A stretch of DNA of 29,700 nucleotides from Dinochytrium kinnereticum (GCA_027604005.1 JADGJT010000296.1:1-29700), one strand, 5' to 3'; positions 15,458 through 27,814 are shown, numbered from the stretch's first letter. The notes: generated from the sequence alone by a model not told the origin. Made by a program: numbers and translations.

Positions 15458-17501
15458 ATGCGGTTTCCGACCTCTATCGACGAGCTGTCACAGGCCTTTT
15501 CGGCGGTTCTGCCCACAATTACGCTCTATGCCATTCCCACCGCAGGCTTGTTACTTTGGGCAGTCATGACCAGCATATCCATCGCAGGACTCATCATAAT
15601 GCAAGTATTTGGTGAATTCTTGATATCCACATGCCGGATCATTGTCTGGCTTTGACAACACATTGTAGTTTGTTTGGTTCCTCACTAATTCTCTATCTTC
15701 GCTTATAAAATTCTAAACCAACAGCATCTGGAGGTATTCGTGGAAACCTGAGCCGAAATCATCGAAACTACCCGCTTCACAAGCGCCAGGCGTCACAATT
15801 TTGAGACCATTGAAAGGGGTGGACATTAACTTGAAGGAGAACTTGGCATCTTCATTTCGCCTTGATTACCCAAAGTTTGAGATCATCTTCTCAGTTGCGT
15901 CAGAAAAAGACCCTGCAATTGAGGCTGTACGCGAACTGAAGGAAGAGTTTCCTAACGTGGATGCGACCATGATTATTGGTGAGCTAATACATTTATTCGT
16001 TCTTTAAAACCATTTCTTTAAATATGCGCTGATAACTTATGAATACAAAGGTGACGTGAATGTTGGAGTCAATCCCAAAATCAACAACTTGATACGCAGC
16101 TATGCCGCTTCAAAGTACGAGATTGTGTGGATTCTCGACAGCAATTGCACAGTTCATAAAGATACGCTTGGAAGATCTGTGGACCAGCTGATGCTCCCTC
16201 GAGTCGGCCTTGTTCATCATATCCCGACTGGTGTCCGGCCGGAGGGTTATGGATCCGTAGTGGAAGGCGCTTTTCTCAATACTGCTCATGCAAAGATGTA
16301 TATCACTATCAACAAGGTGGCCGTCGCAAGCTGCATTGTGGGAAAATCGAACTTATTTTGGAAGGCGAGTCTGAACCCAGTGGGAGGATTGTCCAAGTTT
16401 GGCCGCTTCATGTCCGAGGACAATATTATCGGAAACACAATCTGGAATCAGCGTCTTCGACACCTAATGACTGCAGATGTGGCCTGCCAACCTCTAGGGA
16501 AGCTTTCCCTACAGGACTATTTTATGAGGCGGGCTCGCTGGACCCGTATTCGAAAGTACACGGTCGTGGGAGCAACCCTTTTTGAACCTTTCTCGGAATC
16601 CATCGTTAATGCTCTCCTGGCAGCCCATGGCATGCAATTTTATTTCGGAATCTCAGCAGTTACATACTTTCTAATTCATATGACTTTTTGGTTCCTTATC
16701 GATGTGACCATTGCGACTATCTTGGCTCCGGATACTACTTCAAATTTGTTGCAGTTCTTTGTCGCCTGGTTTGTCAGAGAGATCACGGCCCTACCTGTCT
16801 ATCTTTACGCTTGTGCTGGCAGTACGGTCGAATGGAGGGGCACCCTTTACCGCTTGAAGAATGACGGAACAGTTGAGCAAGCTCCAGATAGCATGCAGCC
16901 TTTGTTAGCATCTAAACAGATGTTAAAAGCAGAGAACGGCAAGATCATGAGGGATGATGTTTATCTTCACCCTCTGGTGACGTACACACGCTCATTGCGG
17001 ATGCTCGTTATGGGTGTGGTAGCTTCAGTTCTGTTTACGGTGGCATACCTGACAGATATACTGACCTACCCCTTTATATTCTTTTTTGGAAGAAGGGGAA
17101 GGCTAGGACTAATTCCACCGGTCGATGAGCCAATTGATCCGCATCCAAATTTGCAACCGAATGGTGCCGAGTTTGACCTTCGGCCGAAGACCTCACCTCA
17201 AACAATTACCACAGAGAATGAGTCTCTCTCCATGCGTGTCGCAGGCATGATCACTGGCAGGACCTATGCGGGAAGAGCTCTCTCCCTTTCAGATGTGTGG
17301 CACTCTATGTTTGTGGCGATTGGCTTGGTATCATCGTTCCGGAGGAGAGACGAGGGAATGTCGCCGCTACCGCCACCATCCAAATTAAAGTCTGACGAGT
17401 CCGAGTCAGATACGACACAAAAGAGGAAGCGAAGGCCCGTCAGAACGGAAAACTCTCAGGATGGACTCAGCAGTAATAGGAGAAGCTCACCGACTCGGTG
17501 A
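15458..17501 (+). CDS. Ceramide glucosyltransferase (GT21), glucosylceramide synthase
   Basis: The enzyme transfers glucose from UDP-glucose to ceramide to make glucosylceramide, a membrane sphingolipid. The exons are 15458-15600, 15725-15978 and 16051-17501, totalling 1848 nt or 615 residues. An N-terminal membrane anchor (about 17-50) is followed by GVTILRPLKGVD (D1 near residue 81), KYEIVWILDSN (D2 near 162), MSEDN (D3 near 256) and the RRARW form of the (Q/R)XXRW motif (292-296). These are the signature residues of family GT21. VNPKINNL matches human UGCG. Several C-terminal membrane segments follow, then a fungal-type extension ending in a Ser/Lys/Arg-rich tail. Human UGCG has 394 residues, so the extra length is C-terminal. 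Intron 1 uses a GC donor (GCAAGT at 15601). Only this keeps the frame and the continuous IIIIWRYSW helix end. Confidence 0.95.
15601..15724 (+). other. GC-AG intron in the glucosyltransferase gene
   Basis: Exon 1 ends ATAAT and the intron begins GCAAGT, the classic form of a rare GC donor. It ends CCAACAG, preceded by CTAAACC. The only nearby GT (three bases on, within CAAGTATT) would put exon 2 into a frame that stops after a few codons. Confidence 0.8.
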
Positions 17502-18019
17502 TCTCATTTCTAACCTTGATGGGCTGCTGCAAGATTTTTCTTTTCCTTATATTGCCTCATCCTTTTGATGCGCACCAAGGACTGAACTATTGAACAATTA
17601 CCTTAAGAGGAAAACCAAAACTACATAATCACCTATGCTTATTGCAGGATAAATATTACCTGCGAAAGCTGTGGGGTATCTTTCAACATTCACTTAAGTG
17701 TAAAACGACTTCGTGTTGGCATTAGCTTGCTCTTTGTCTGCACTTGCAGAAAATTATCTTTCATTTTGGTCATTCTGAAGTATCCTTCATCTTGATAATG
17801 GATTATAACTTACCATATGCCTAACGCGTGGATCCGGCCATATATGAATACAATTCGTCCCACGAATTTTCAGGATTAGGTTTCGTTTATTGAGCTCCAG
17901 TCAATCATAGCTTTTTATTGCTCCCTACAGGAAAACAAAGTCGGGGACAAAAAAGAGAGGAATAGAAAAGAAAAAGGAGAAGCATGACATCAACACACAG
18001 TGCTCAATTCTTCTGATGA
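17502..18019. other. Convergent intergenic region
   Basis: The interval lies between the stops of the glucosyltransferase and Vps27 genes, which point towards each other. It is AT-rich and should hold two 3' UTRs. I see no gene or repeat in it. Confidence 0.6.
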
Positions 18020-20385
18020 CTAGAACTCAATCAAAGGTGCCTCTAACGGCTTCTCAGGCGGTGGCGCGTAGCCTGCCGGGGCGCTCCCTGTCGCGTAGCC
18101 CCCAAAGGGCGCAGCAGCAACACTAACTCCCTGCTGCCCCTGCTGCTGATCATAGTATGTATGGACAGGATGCTGCTGCGTATATGTATAAGCCTGCTGC
18201 TGCCTCGGCGAAGATGGTGCAGGAAAATCGGACTGTTGGGCGTAACCGTTTTGAGACGGGGCAGGAGCATGCGCGGGAGGAGGCGCTGGCTGATTGTTGG
18301 CAAAGGAGTCTGAGAGATATGAAGGGCCTTGTGGGGGATATGAGGTCGGCTGCTGCTCCAGTTGAGGAGGGGCAACCGAATCATTCGGGGCATAGGCGAG
18401 TGGAGGGGCTTGATAGGTACTTTGAAGGGAATGCGGATCGCTAGTTAGGCCAGGCGCCTGAGCAGCAGAGTATTGCCCTGGGTGAGAGGCGTATCCACCT
18501 TGCGCATAGGATTCCTGGGAATAAGATGCTGCGGTGTGGGCACCCCATTGACCGGGGGCAGCTGAGGGCTGGCCGGCGGGATAGGATTGCTGCTGTGCTT
18601 GCTGTGGGAAGCTACCGTACCCACCGTTAACGCTATATCCGCGCGTTAGGGTAGAAGCATAGCCGCCCGACGCTGCTGCAAGACGATCTTGGAGTAGCCG
18701 ATCGTACAACTGCGTGGCGGCAGTGATCTTTTCGTTAAATTCAAGGGCTGATCGATACTTAGTCACCGCGTCATCGAGTGACCAAAGAAGTTTAGGTTGG
18801 AGAATCATTAGCTGCGAGTAAAGGGTCTGTTTGGGATGAGTAAGTATATCAAGCCAAGTTACTTAGTCTATGAAGTCCAAAAAAATAAAATGCCCACCGA
18901 AATCTGACTGTTATGAATTACTCCAATCCCTCTAACTGAAACGTCGGCCTCCATCCGCTCTACAAGCTCGACGAACATCTTCAAGTTGTCAATCTCAACC
19001 CGACTCAGCTCATTCGGATTAGTCTCGGCGCCTTCTCCCCGCGCATCTCCCCCGGGCTGCTGGCCGGCGCCTCCAGAACTCACAGCGTCTTTTCTCTTCT
19101 GCTCTGAGATCTTAAGCTCGGCAAGAGAAGCCTCAATAGCGGCCTTGAGCTCGGGATCCTCATCCTCGTCGTTCGAGACAGGCACAGGCTTTGTCTTCGA
19201 TGAAGTTCTCTTGCTCGACTTCTTCGCCTCTGCCAAAGACGCGGCGATAGCCTTTTGTAGCTCATCATCCTCATTGCTAGAGGGAGTCTTCCTCGATGAA
19301 ACAGCACCAGTGGTATTAGCACGCGTGATCCCTGGCGTCCCGGGAGTCGAAGGCAATCTGTTGTTTAACTTGTAATGGCAAGAATCACAAACACGCACTT
19401 CCTGAGTGATGCCCAAGTGAGGTAGAGGGATACTTTTTGAAGAACAGGCGTGGCAGAAGGTTTGACCGCAATTCCGGCAGTGGTGTTTGCGATTGAAAGT
19501 TGTGAACTGAGTCCTGCAACGCATGCATATCTCACTATGGGTCCAGTCGGGGGCCTGTAAAGCAGAGTCGGCAGGTTAGCAAGCTTCAAATAGACGAGAG
19601 GCATACTCACGATTTTGGTATCAATCATGATTGCTGAAGCCTCGGCCTTTTCAACAGGAGGGAAGGCCATACCTTGCATACGGAAAGAAAAGGTCAGCGA
19701 CATCTGGAGGAAGGCACTGAAGATATGCATACCTTCTCTCTTCATACTCTCATAGACTTCGGTCACATATGAAAGTTCTGACTTTCCCTTAAAAGCAATT
19801 CCCCACGTCTGAATCAAAGCAAGGATTTTTAGCCGTACGTCTTGATTTGTGGTAGGGTAATTCCTGACGACAGAGACGAGGTTGTCGACGAAATCTCTTG
19901 AAGCCACTTCCACCACAAAATGCTGACCAGAGTTCTTGACACAGGCATCGGTGAGCTACCAGAAGAATCCAAGGATACTGTTAGAAATACCATCCTATGG
20001 CTTTCCATGAACAATACGAGATTACTGACCTTGAGCGCCTGGAGCTGAACGTTTGGGTTCTTGTGATTTATTCTCTTCTTCAGAGCCGAGATAGCCTGCT
20101 TGGGCGGAACCTCCTTGCCTCTAATCTTGTCTGCAATCTCCAGGTTCTTCACAATGTCCTCCTGACCTAGGAGATTGTTTTCCGACGTTGCTTTTTCTGA
20201 TGTGAGGTGGAGAGGACGGGTAAAGAACGGGTTAGGTATCCGTGCACGGCCAACAATGCGAACACGCCCGCGCTGCCTTCCCTGTTCATCGACCCTCCCC
20301 TACCGGGGCCTCACAATGATCATCAAGGACGATATGTATACTCACCAACGACGTCGTCAAATGGATTTGTGAACAGGAAGCTCAT
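18020..20385 (-). CDS. VPS27: Vps27/HRS, ESCRT-0 subunit
   Basis: Vps27 sorts ubiquitinated membrane proteins at endosomes and recruits ESCRT-I. The exons are 20385-20346, 20196-20030, 19955-19733, 19672-19611, 19554-18898 and 18811-18020, totalling 1941 nt or 646 residues (yeast Vps27 has 622). The start MSFLFTNPFDDVVEKATSEN opens a VHS domain (to about 150). A FYVE zinc finger (about 172-228) has WTHSEICMRC, the basic RKHHCRNCG patch that binds PI3P, and VRVCDSC. Two ubiquitin-interacting motifs follow, DDELQKAIAASLAEAKK (about 260-276) and DPELKAAIEASLAELK (about 297-312). A helical GAT-like segment (about 384-430) and a long Gln/Pro/Tyr/Ser-rich tail come next. The tail ends LIEF, which resembles a clathrin-box-like ending. 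All junctions keep phase with consensus borders. Confidence 0.97.
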
Positions 20386-20695
20386 GCTGGTGGGCCAGTC
20401 GAGGTGGTGGTGGTGTGCTGGAACTGAATTTCAAATTTTCTGCCTGTTGGGCATTGCACTGCAGCAGACGAAAAAGTATTCGATGTGATTATGGGCATGA
20501 CAACGATGAAAAAGAAGGGCGACGCAGAGATGGAGGGGAGGGGATACGAGCAGTATTGCTTCTGCAGTTTCAAGAACAATACGTGGGAGAGAAGATGGAG
20601 CATCAAGCGCCTGTAAACAGAACAAACAGAAAAGGTGAAACATTAAGTGGAAAAAGGTGATTCCTTTTCAGCCATCTCTATTGACATTCAGACTA
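20386..20695. other. Spacer between Vps27 and exportin-6-like genes
   Basis: This should hold the Vps27 promoter and the 3' UTR of the upstream exportin gene on the same strand. Open frames here are short and unsupported. Confidence 0.55.
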
Positions 20696-23600
20696 TCAGG
20701 GCCCGCCAACGTTAAGAAAGAACGTGTAGTCGGAAACGAGGGCTTCGATCATCTCATTCACATTGCTTTGGTCCTAGTATTTTTAAAATAAAAAAGAGTT
20801 CAATACCAAAGGGGTGCTTGTTCCTAGCCTTGTGCACAAACCTTGATCGCTGTAATATAACCCGCCAATACAGACTGCTGCTCTCCATTCAGCATCCCGC
20901 AATGATTCTTGATAAAAAACGGTATCATCTGTAGAGGTTAACAAAGAATAAGAGTCAGACGGGGTAAAAAGTACAGATAAATGTGAAAAGATGTCTTACT
21001 TCACCCTTTACATGATCGTTGCCACATAAAAACACCTTCGAAAGGCATATAACGATTTCCTCCTTCAAGAAGTCATGACTTCGGCGAATTAGAATCCCTA
21101 ACAGCATGTCACCGAAAAACACCAGGAAGTTCTCCTGGACGATCCTCTGGAAGAAAGAGAAGAGTAAGCAAGATGCGTACTAAAATTATTCTTACCCGTG
21201 TAAAAAGAAGGCACTTGTTGTTCAGCCCCTCAAATAACTCCAAAGCCTGCTTAAAGACCTCAACATTGGGATCCATAAAGGCTGCACCCAGCGCCTTAGA
21301 TGTGTGAGAACCAATATTAAGATAGGAAGTGCTCTACCTTGAGAAGACCAAGCAGCTCCTCGTCATGCGCAACATCACTCCCTTGACGCCCAGCAAGGTG
21401 CTTGACTTGGCTACCGAAAAAGTACTGTTGATGGCACATAATAGCCTTAAACAGCAGAACATAGTAATGCGCTTTCACCGAGTCCACCTTCGGGTTCTAA
21501 GAGAGGGATCGAACGGACTGTTATGAAGGACTTGCACTAAATGGTTTCTTAAATAGAAACCTACCTGAATCGTCAGTAGCCTTCCAAACATTTCAGAAGC
21601 TACAAATCCAACTATATCAGGTAATAACGTCTCAAAAGATTTTGAGCTTTCTTCCACAATGCAAGCTAGAAACATAACGAATTTATCCAAGAGACTCGAT
21701 CCAGATTCCTTTGCCAGTAGGGGCAAGAAAGCATTAGACTGCATGATCTTGAAAAATACTTGGAGGGTATCTGTAACGATGTGGAAAAAATCGCGCGCTA
21801 TTTGACGCTTCAGGGACTTAAGGGCGGATAGCGAAAAGTCGAGGAAGGATTCGAAAATTTCTAGTATATTGCACGTTATAAGCCGACAGGACGAAAAATG
21901 TTAATGATAAGCCCATACCAGGATCAAATCGGAAGATATTCAGCAAGGGCGAGTAGAGGTTTAGGACATCCTGCAAACCAGCCGCCACAACCTCCTTTGA
22001 ATTTGAATTCCCACCCGCAACTGCATCGATCATAGATAAAAACACAAGTAGCAAATTCTTGATATGCCTTTTAGCTATCAGAAAAAGAAAAACAAATATT
22101 AGGAAAAATGAATCAAAGCTGAGTTTGCCCCTTACTGTTAACATCGGACGAGGATGCAGGATTCTGTTCGATTATAGATATAGTAGACTTGAACGAGCCA
22201 ACAAGATCACCAGAAAATGACAGGAAAGACTGGTGGCGCGACTTCCACTCCTGTGATAATAGAAATAAGAAGACCTCAAAAAACTGGAAGTCGTTTTTTT
22301 TTTTGTTATGTGTGTCTCACCTGGTCTGACACCCTATTCTCAGTCTGAGGAAATAGGCACGCAAGTGTGACGGCCATATAGAGATTCTGGGTTGTTTCTT
22401 GGGGTAAATCTGGGATCTCAGATTTAAGCTTCATGAGCAAAGGTGACACATTTTGGAAGGAAAGAAGATCGGGCCGGACCGTTTCAGAAAGGGAGAGAAA
22501 TAGTCGGCTGCCAAATACTGAGGTAGATGGAAACTATAAAAGTCTTCGGATCAGTATCAATCGAGAAGATGCACGAATAAGGCGGAAAGCATAACTGGCA
22601 TACCGAAAGGGATGAAAGGCTTAGTTCAATAAAACGGTTCAATAGATCCTTGCACTGCTTCATGTCATCGGGACTAGATTGTGAATGAGAATAGTACAGC
22701 TCAATCCAATGAATATAGAGCTTTAGAGTTCCAAAGAGATAAAGAGACCTGTCGATGTATTGAAAAGGAATACAAGATTAATGATTTTGCGGAATGGGCG
22801 ATACTGACAATATCGACTCAGGCACAGTCGCATCAGCCATCTTTCCAAGGCAAAAGTTCAGGATATCGGTGAATTTGTAGAGAAGGGTATAGGCAGAAAC
22901 AATTGAAACGGCAAAGTTGTTGGTAAATTGTATAGAAAGTTGTCCAAAGAGACGGACGATAGTTGAAAGATCCTGAACAACTAAAAGATCAACCAAAAAT
23001 AGTTAGAAACTTGGATTGGAATACTCCCCAAACTGAAAAAGACATCGAGAGGCCATACCACTCCGTCTCTCAACCTTTTTAGAAGCATTAGGGTTCATAG
23101 CAAGCAAACGGTCGCTGAAATTTACTAAAAGATTGAAGAAGACGCTAAGCAAGTCGGAGGGATATAGTTCGGTAATTTTGACTGTTATATGGTTAGATAT
23201 AGAGAGTTAAGCAGGAAAGAAAATAGTTACCGATTAGGTCAATACAGGGCTGAGAGAACTTTTCCCATTCGGAAAGGCCCTATTGCAAATGACGGGAAAT
23301 TATTAGAATTTATAATCCGGATATATATATAAGGATACCTCAGTCTCATCTCGATTAAAAGTAATGCTCGATAACTCCTTAGGATTCTCGGTCATCAGAA
23401 TTTTACTAAGTGTATCTTTCGCTAGAATGACGAGCCCACTCTCGTAACTAAAATAGGTAATAACTAAGCCAGCTGTTTCCAATTGCACAAACAAGAAAAA
23501 CCAAGCAAAGAGGTAATGGAAGGGATAAAATGGAGATAGAGTTACCTATTCGCTAAATGTGCACCGTCCGAAGATGATAAGCTTCTCTGAGCTATTAGAT

Positions 23601-25068
23601 ACTCCAGAAAAGTGTCCCACACATTAAGGCATTGTTGAAACCCTTCGGGATGCCCTTGTAAGAAGGTGTAGCGGTAAAACAGCTGTAGGAATTCTCCAAT
23701 TGGGAAATCGGGAATGTTCTCCCCGCGTTGAATATGGTGTGATACGAAGCAATTCAAAAAATCGGTAAACTTCGACTGGTAGCTTTGTTGGGTAGAGTAT
23801 AAAGAGGCCAAAAGTAAGAAATTGCCGTATACGTTGTCATAAGCCACAACTGAATCAACAGGTAATACTTTTCATCCAGCTCCAACTTTCCAGTCCCCTT
23901 AACTCCCTCGTCCGTTATTCGCCTTAACAAAAGGCAAGTCTGCCTTGCAATCGAAAGAACAAAAGATAAGACTCCATTCGGCACGAAATTCCTCGACAGA
24001 ATCTCATTCACGACCGACATTGCTGCCGTTCCAAGCTCTACTGTCTGATCGTCACAAAGCTGGCAATACCGCAGCACTACATCTACAGCCGGAACAGCGT
24101 TTTCCGAAAGAGGTATCCAAGAGAATAGCTGAAGGAGTATATTGAAACTGAGTGAGCAAACCTCCGTCGCTTCACGATCAAGTTGTCCGGAAGACACAGG
24201 AACTCCTCCGAGACCATGACCACCCATGCCGGCCAGGACATTTCTCGACGGGGAGTCACCGACGATTGGAAGCTGCCATTGACTTGACGTGTTCAGAGGT
24301 GAATGAAGACCGATACCAATAGATGCACCACCCTTCTCGGTGGGTGAAGAGAACGGATGGGCAGGGTCGGCAATACATGTATCGTATAGGCCAGTTAGAA
24401 TTTCGGTGATAAAGGGAATGACAGTGGAAGATTGCTGGACGAGAGTTAACCGAAGCTGAGACTTCTTGCTTGAAGAAACACCGTGCCGGTCACTCGTAAA
24501 TTCCTCGATAACGACCTTTATGAGCAGCAGAGTGAGTTGCAGCGCAGAGGTGCGGAAATCGTATATATCTTGAAAGAACGCGGGCCATTCATTAGGGTAA
24601 TCACTTGCACCTATGTGGACGAGAGTCTTGATCAGGGTGTTAAGGACAAAAGGCTTGTAGAGAAGATGCCGATGCGTCAAAAGGCCCCACAGAAACTGCC
24701 TGTGGGATACTCGGTCCTGCGGTGGTATTCTATGCCATTGCCGGACGGCCTTGTCAAAGGCTGATAAACAAAACCACTCGACAAAAGGTGATATGTCATC
24801 CTTCCCCAGCAAATTATGGCATAAGCTCAGTGCACTTGGATGTGACCAGATGGACTCGAAGCTCTGCTCTGATGGCATTTTTGTCGTTAGTGCTTGTGAA
24901 TCCTGTCGGATCAAGGTCCTACTCACCAATATCCCTCTTTCTCGGCTGAGAGGTGGACTGAGTGAAGTACTCTGTGACTATGGAGACCACAGAAGCCTCA
25001 TCCTGGGGAAAACGAATGAAATGAATTAACGCAGATTCGTTCAAACGGAGGGAGAATGTCGAGCACAT
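20696..25068 (-). CDS. XPO6: Exportin-6-like karyopherin (importin-beta superfamily)
   Basis: In animals exportin-6 is the RanGTP-dependent nuclear exporter of profilin-actin. I join 17 exons with phase kept throughout: 25068-24927, 24868-23869, 23782-23546, 23447-23339, 23279-23231, 23181-23059, 22980-22809, 22748-22604, 22533-22321, 22250-22136, 22074-21919, 21860-21565, 21496-21338, 21294-21196, 21146-21000, 20928-20842 and 20773-20696. They total 3327 nt or 1108 residues (human XPO6 is 1125). Parallels to XPO6 run along the length: TEYFTQSTSQPRKRDIEQ, WPAFFQDI, LQLFSWIPLS, LDENYQSKFTDFLNCFVS, FPIGEFLQLFYRYTF, LNVWDTFLEYL, and near the C-terminus NVEVFKQALELFEGLNNK and IEALVSDYTFFL. This pattern does not fit XPO7 as well. 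The start is uncertain. ATG at 25068 and at 25110 share the open frame, and a TTTTCCCCAG just downstream could be an acceptor from an unseen first exon. Confidence 0.9.
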
Positions 25069-25902
25069 CGCGCGATCCTTCCGCATTTGACAGCCCGCGC
25101 ACAGGCACATGATGCGGACTACATATTGGATACGACGTGCGGTGCGGGGTGAAGAGAGCGATGGATGGATGGATGTGTTGAAGGCAGAGAAAGGAGCTCA
25201 CCATGAGGGAGGAAGTCTTCTGCCAACTGAAAAATCTCGTGTGAAATTCTCCCAATGACAACTCGGCCTTGAACCAACCTGCTCCCAGCCAACGACAGAG
25301 TGAGGGTGCCTTTGGTTGGGCACCGTGGCAATACACGGAGGGATGAAGAAGTTTCATGCGTTAATGCCTGTGTGATCTTGGTATGCTCAAGGTGTCCATG
25401 CCCTCTTGTGAGCTGGCAGCGTGGGTATTCAGTTGACTTTGGGGGCTAGATGCCTCATGCAGATCCTTTGAGGCTCTGGACTGGGCAGCAAAGGAATGGG
25501 AATTTGAACGGGAAATGAATGCATAAGATGGTCTGCACACGCAGATGCACCAGCAGATGAAGAGCGTGACGGAAATGCACGCCCCAGCGCATGCATCATG
25601 CATCGCACGCGCGATCTGCCCGCTGATGCTCCGCCCTGCTGCATGCGTGAATTCATTGATTCAACCTTCCATCTGTCCGCCCGTTCGTTGTGTTGTCTGC
25701 AACCGATGTGTGCCACGGAAGCGACCGAAGCCCAATCCTTCAGTGTTGATGTCGCACTACGTCTGGACCAACAACTGTTTCAAGAGGAATTTTCAGAACT
25801 CACCCCACACCAGACCAGCCACGAACGCACCCACTGCCCTGCAACAGCTCAGCGGCATCGCATCAACACCACCACCGCTCGCACACTCACAGCTTCAGCA
25901 AG
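25069..25902. other. Divergent promoter region of exportin-6 and t-SNARE genes
   Basis: This GC-richer non-coding interval lies between two divergently transcribed genes. It contains a short GATG tandem run (about 25159-25174) and clustered ATGCA/TGCAT words (25457, 25518, 25544, 25575, 25590-25604, 25640). A further small exon at the exportin end cannot be excluded. I see no supported gene otherwise. Confidence 0.55.
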
Positions 25903-27241
25903 ATGGCAAGGGATCGGCTTGCGGATTTGAGGGTACGCAAGCGAGCGAGAACTGCGGCGGATATGTGGGCGGGTGCCCGTCACCACTGTCCGCGGCAATA
26001 TACCTTTGAGCACATGCCGTTCTTTCGGCTTTCCCCGAATTGAAAGGCTAAAGGTCGTCATATCATTTGATTTTAATTAGAATAACCAGCAAGGCGGCAG
26101 GCAAGAGGGAGGTCCCGGATGGCAGCAGGAGATGTCGTACACCCCAGCCGCTCCAAACTACGGTCAGCAGCAACAAGGCAGCTATCCCCCTCAGCAAGCT
26201 CAGGCTCAACCTTCACAAATTACGGCACCAGCTCGTGGGGCCTCCTCTAATGCCTCTGTTCGGACCCCTGCCCGCACAAGGGATGAATTCTTTCACCACT
26301 GCGATCTTTTGAGCAACAACATCAATGTCATCTTAAACAACACGGATCAGATTCGGTCACTGAACCAAAGAGCTTTGGGCGAAGTGAATTTGACCATAGT
26401 GGCTGGTAAGTATGGTGGATTTATTGGTGATATTGTGATATTGGCCAGAAAAACGTGACAGAAGAATTACGTTATTCACCTATTTCCTGTTTTTACAGAT
26501 ATGAAGAGGCAAGTGGATCGCATGTGTGAAGACACATCCACCCTTGTTTCCGAAACTCGCAATGGCATTAAAGTCCTTGCGCAAGCCAAGACCCCGGACC
26601 CCCCGGCTACCGTCAAAAACCAGCAGTACGGCCGTATCGTCTCTAAGCTAAAGGATGCCACTCGGACCTTTTTCAACGTTGAAAACGATGTTAAGTCGAG
26701 CGGGAGGGAACAGTTTGCTAGGCAGTATAGAATCGCCAGGCCGCAGGCTACTGACGCTGAGATCGATGCTGCAATTGATAATGGAACTTCAGATGTGTTT
26801 ACGCAAGAGCTTATGAGCTCAAGGGTTGCGGAACAGAGAAGGCAGCTTGACGCTGTGCAGGATCGGGCCAAGGCTTTACAAAAGATTAATGAGAGTATGC
26901 AGGAATTATTGAGGATAGTCCAGGAACTAGATTCTGAGATTGACGTATGTGTTTATTCTCCCTGTACTCACTTGTCGCTTGCTTTTTTTTTGAGGATTTT
27001 AATTGGCATCATCGAACCTCTATGATTTAAGAAACAACAAGTCTTTATCGATGAGATTCAAACTCATGTTGAGTCGGCTGCTGTTAATGCGGAGCAGGGC
27101 GTCAGACAATTGGAGCAAGGTGTCAGGCTCGCCACTTCCGCACGCAAGAAGCAGATGTGGATTTTCATCATTATCATCATCGTCTTACTGGTCATTGGCG
27201 CAATCATCGGCATTTACATCGCAACGCAGAGGGGCAGATAG
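25903..27241 (+). CDS. SSO1: Plasma-membrane t-SNARE, Sso1/syntaxin-1 type (Qa-SNARE)
   Basis: Sso-type syntaxins drive fusion of secretory vesicles with the plasma membrane. The exons are 25903-25932, 26081-26405, 26499-26944 and 27032-27241, totalling 1011 nt or 336 residues. The short first exon encodes MARDRLADLR. It is joined through a TTTTAATTAG acceptor to a Gln/Gly/Pro-rich segment, then the Habc bundle (DEFFHHCDLLSNNINVILNN onward, and KLKDATRTFFNVENDVKS). The SNARE motif follows (SRVAEQRRQLDAVQDRAKAL through LDSEIDKQQVFIDEIQTHVE). KQQV sits where the Qa zero-layer glutamine is expected. A single C-terminal membrane anchor, WIFIIIIIIVLLVIGAIIGI, ends in a short TQRGR tail. An internal in-frame ATG at 26132 exists, but the upstream exon fits the family start better. 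Confidence 0.95.
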
Positions 27242-27556
27242 AACAATAATTCTACCCGGCACATTCTTGAAGTCGAGTGGTTCTTTGTAGCATGTTTTTG
27301 AAGATTTAAGACTGCTTGCTTTGCTTTCTAACTGATACTCGTTCATATGGCCGGAAACTTTCCCCCCCTCTCTCCTTTTCCCCTTTCCCACTCTTTCTTT
27401 ATACCTTAGAGCAAATACGCTGATATTTTTTTATGGAATCACATTGTTCTTTTTCTATTTAATCAACTTGCTTTGTTGGTGGCGCCTGTTTTCACCCTCC
27501 CGTTTATCCACCGAAGATGTTTTGAATGACGTTTTTTTATAAAAATCAGAAGGTAT
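27242..27556. other. Downstream region of the t-SNARE gene
   Basis: T- and C-rich sequence follows the t-SNARE stop codon, probably its 3' UTR and termination region. No coding potential is seen. Confidence 0.5.
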
Positions 27557-27814
27557 CTCTCATTGTTTTTGCCAAATCTCCAGTTGTTTTAAGCTCAAGA
27601 GTCCCTCCAAATGCATGCCGAGGAGGTCTTTGAAACGAAGACGTATCCACTCAACGTTTTCAACAATCGTAAAGTCTGGTAAGTCATAAAAGGTTCTTTC
27701 ACGACCAATGGACCAATGAAGCATAGCGATGACCACCCGCGTCGCTCCTGCCCTGAACTCAATGGTTCTTGTCATTCTGAACATGACTATGTTCCTAAGG
27801 AGCGCGGTACGCAC
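27557..27814 (-). CDS. Possible small protein or terminal exon, weak
   Basis: An open frame of about 80 codons runs on the minus strand, with ATG codons at about 27785 (MFRMTRTIEF...). It contains RTFYDLPDFTIVENVEWIRL and ends LKQLEIWQKQ. Its composition looks protein-like, but I recognise no family. A CTTAG just upstream could be a splice acceptor, and a GTAAGT lies near 27910, so this might be the last exon of a small minus-strand gene whose beginning I could not find. It may equally be chance. Confidence 0.25.

Noticed and set aside
18157..18444. Plus-strand frame opposite the Vps27 tail
   Set aside because: It is antisense to the Gln/Pro/Tyr-rich coding tail, a typical shadow of repetitive codons.
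20696..25068. Assignment as exportin-7 (RanBP16)
   Set aside because: The motifs LFSWIPLS, the KFTDFL block, FPIGEFLQLFYRYTF and the VFKQALELFEGLN region match the exportin-6 pattern, while XPO7 landmarks are absent.
25545..26009. Plus-strand 154-codon open frame upstream of the t-SNARE
   Set aside because: It overlaps the better supported first exon of the t-SNARE in another frame, lies in a GC-rich promoter, and has a composition-driven sequence without motifs.
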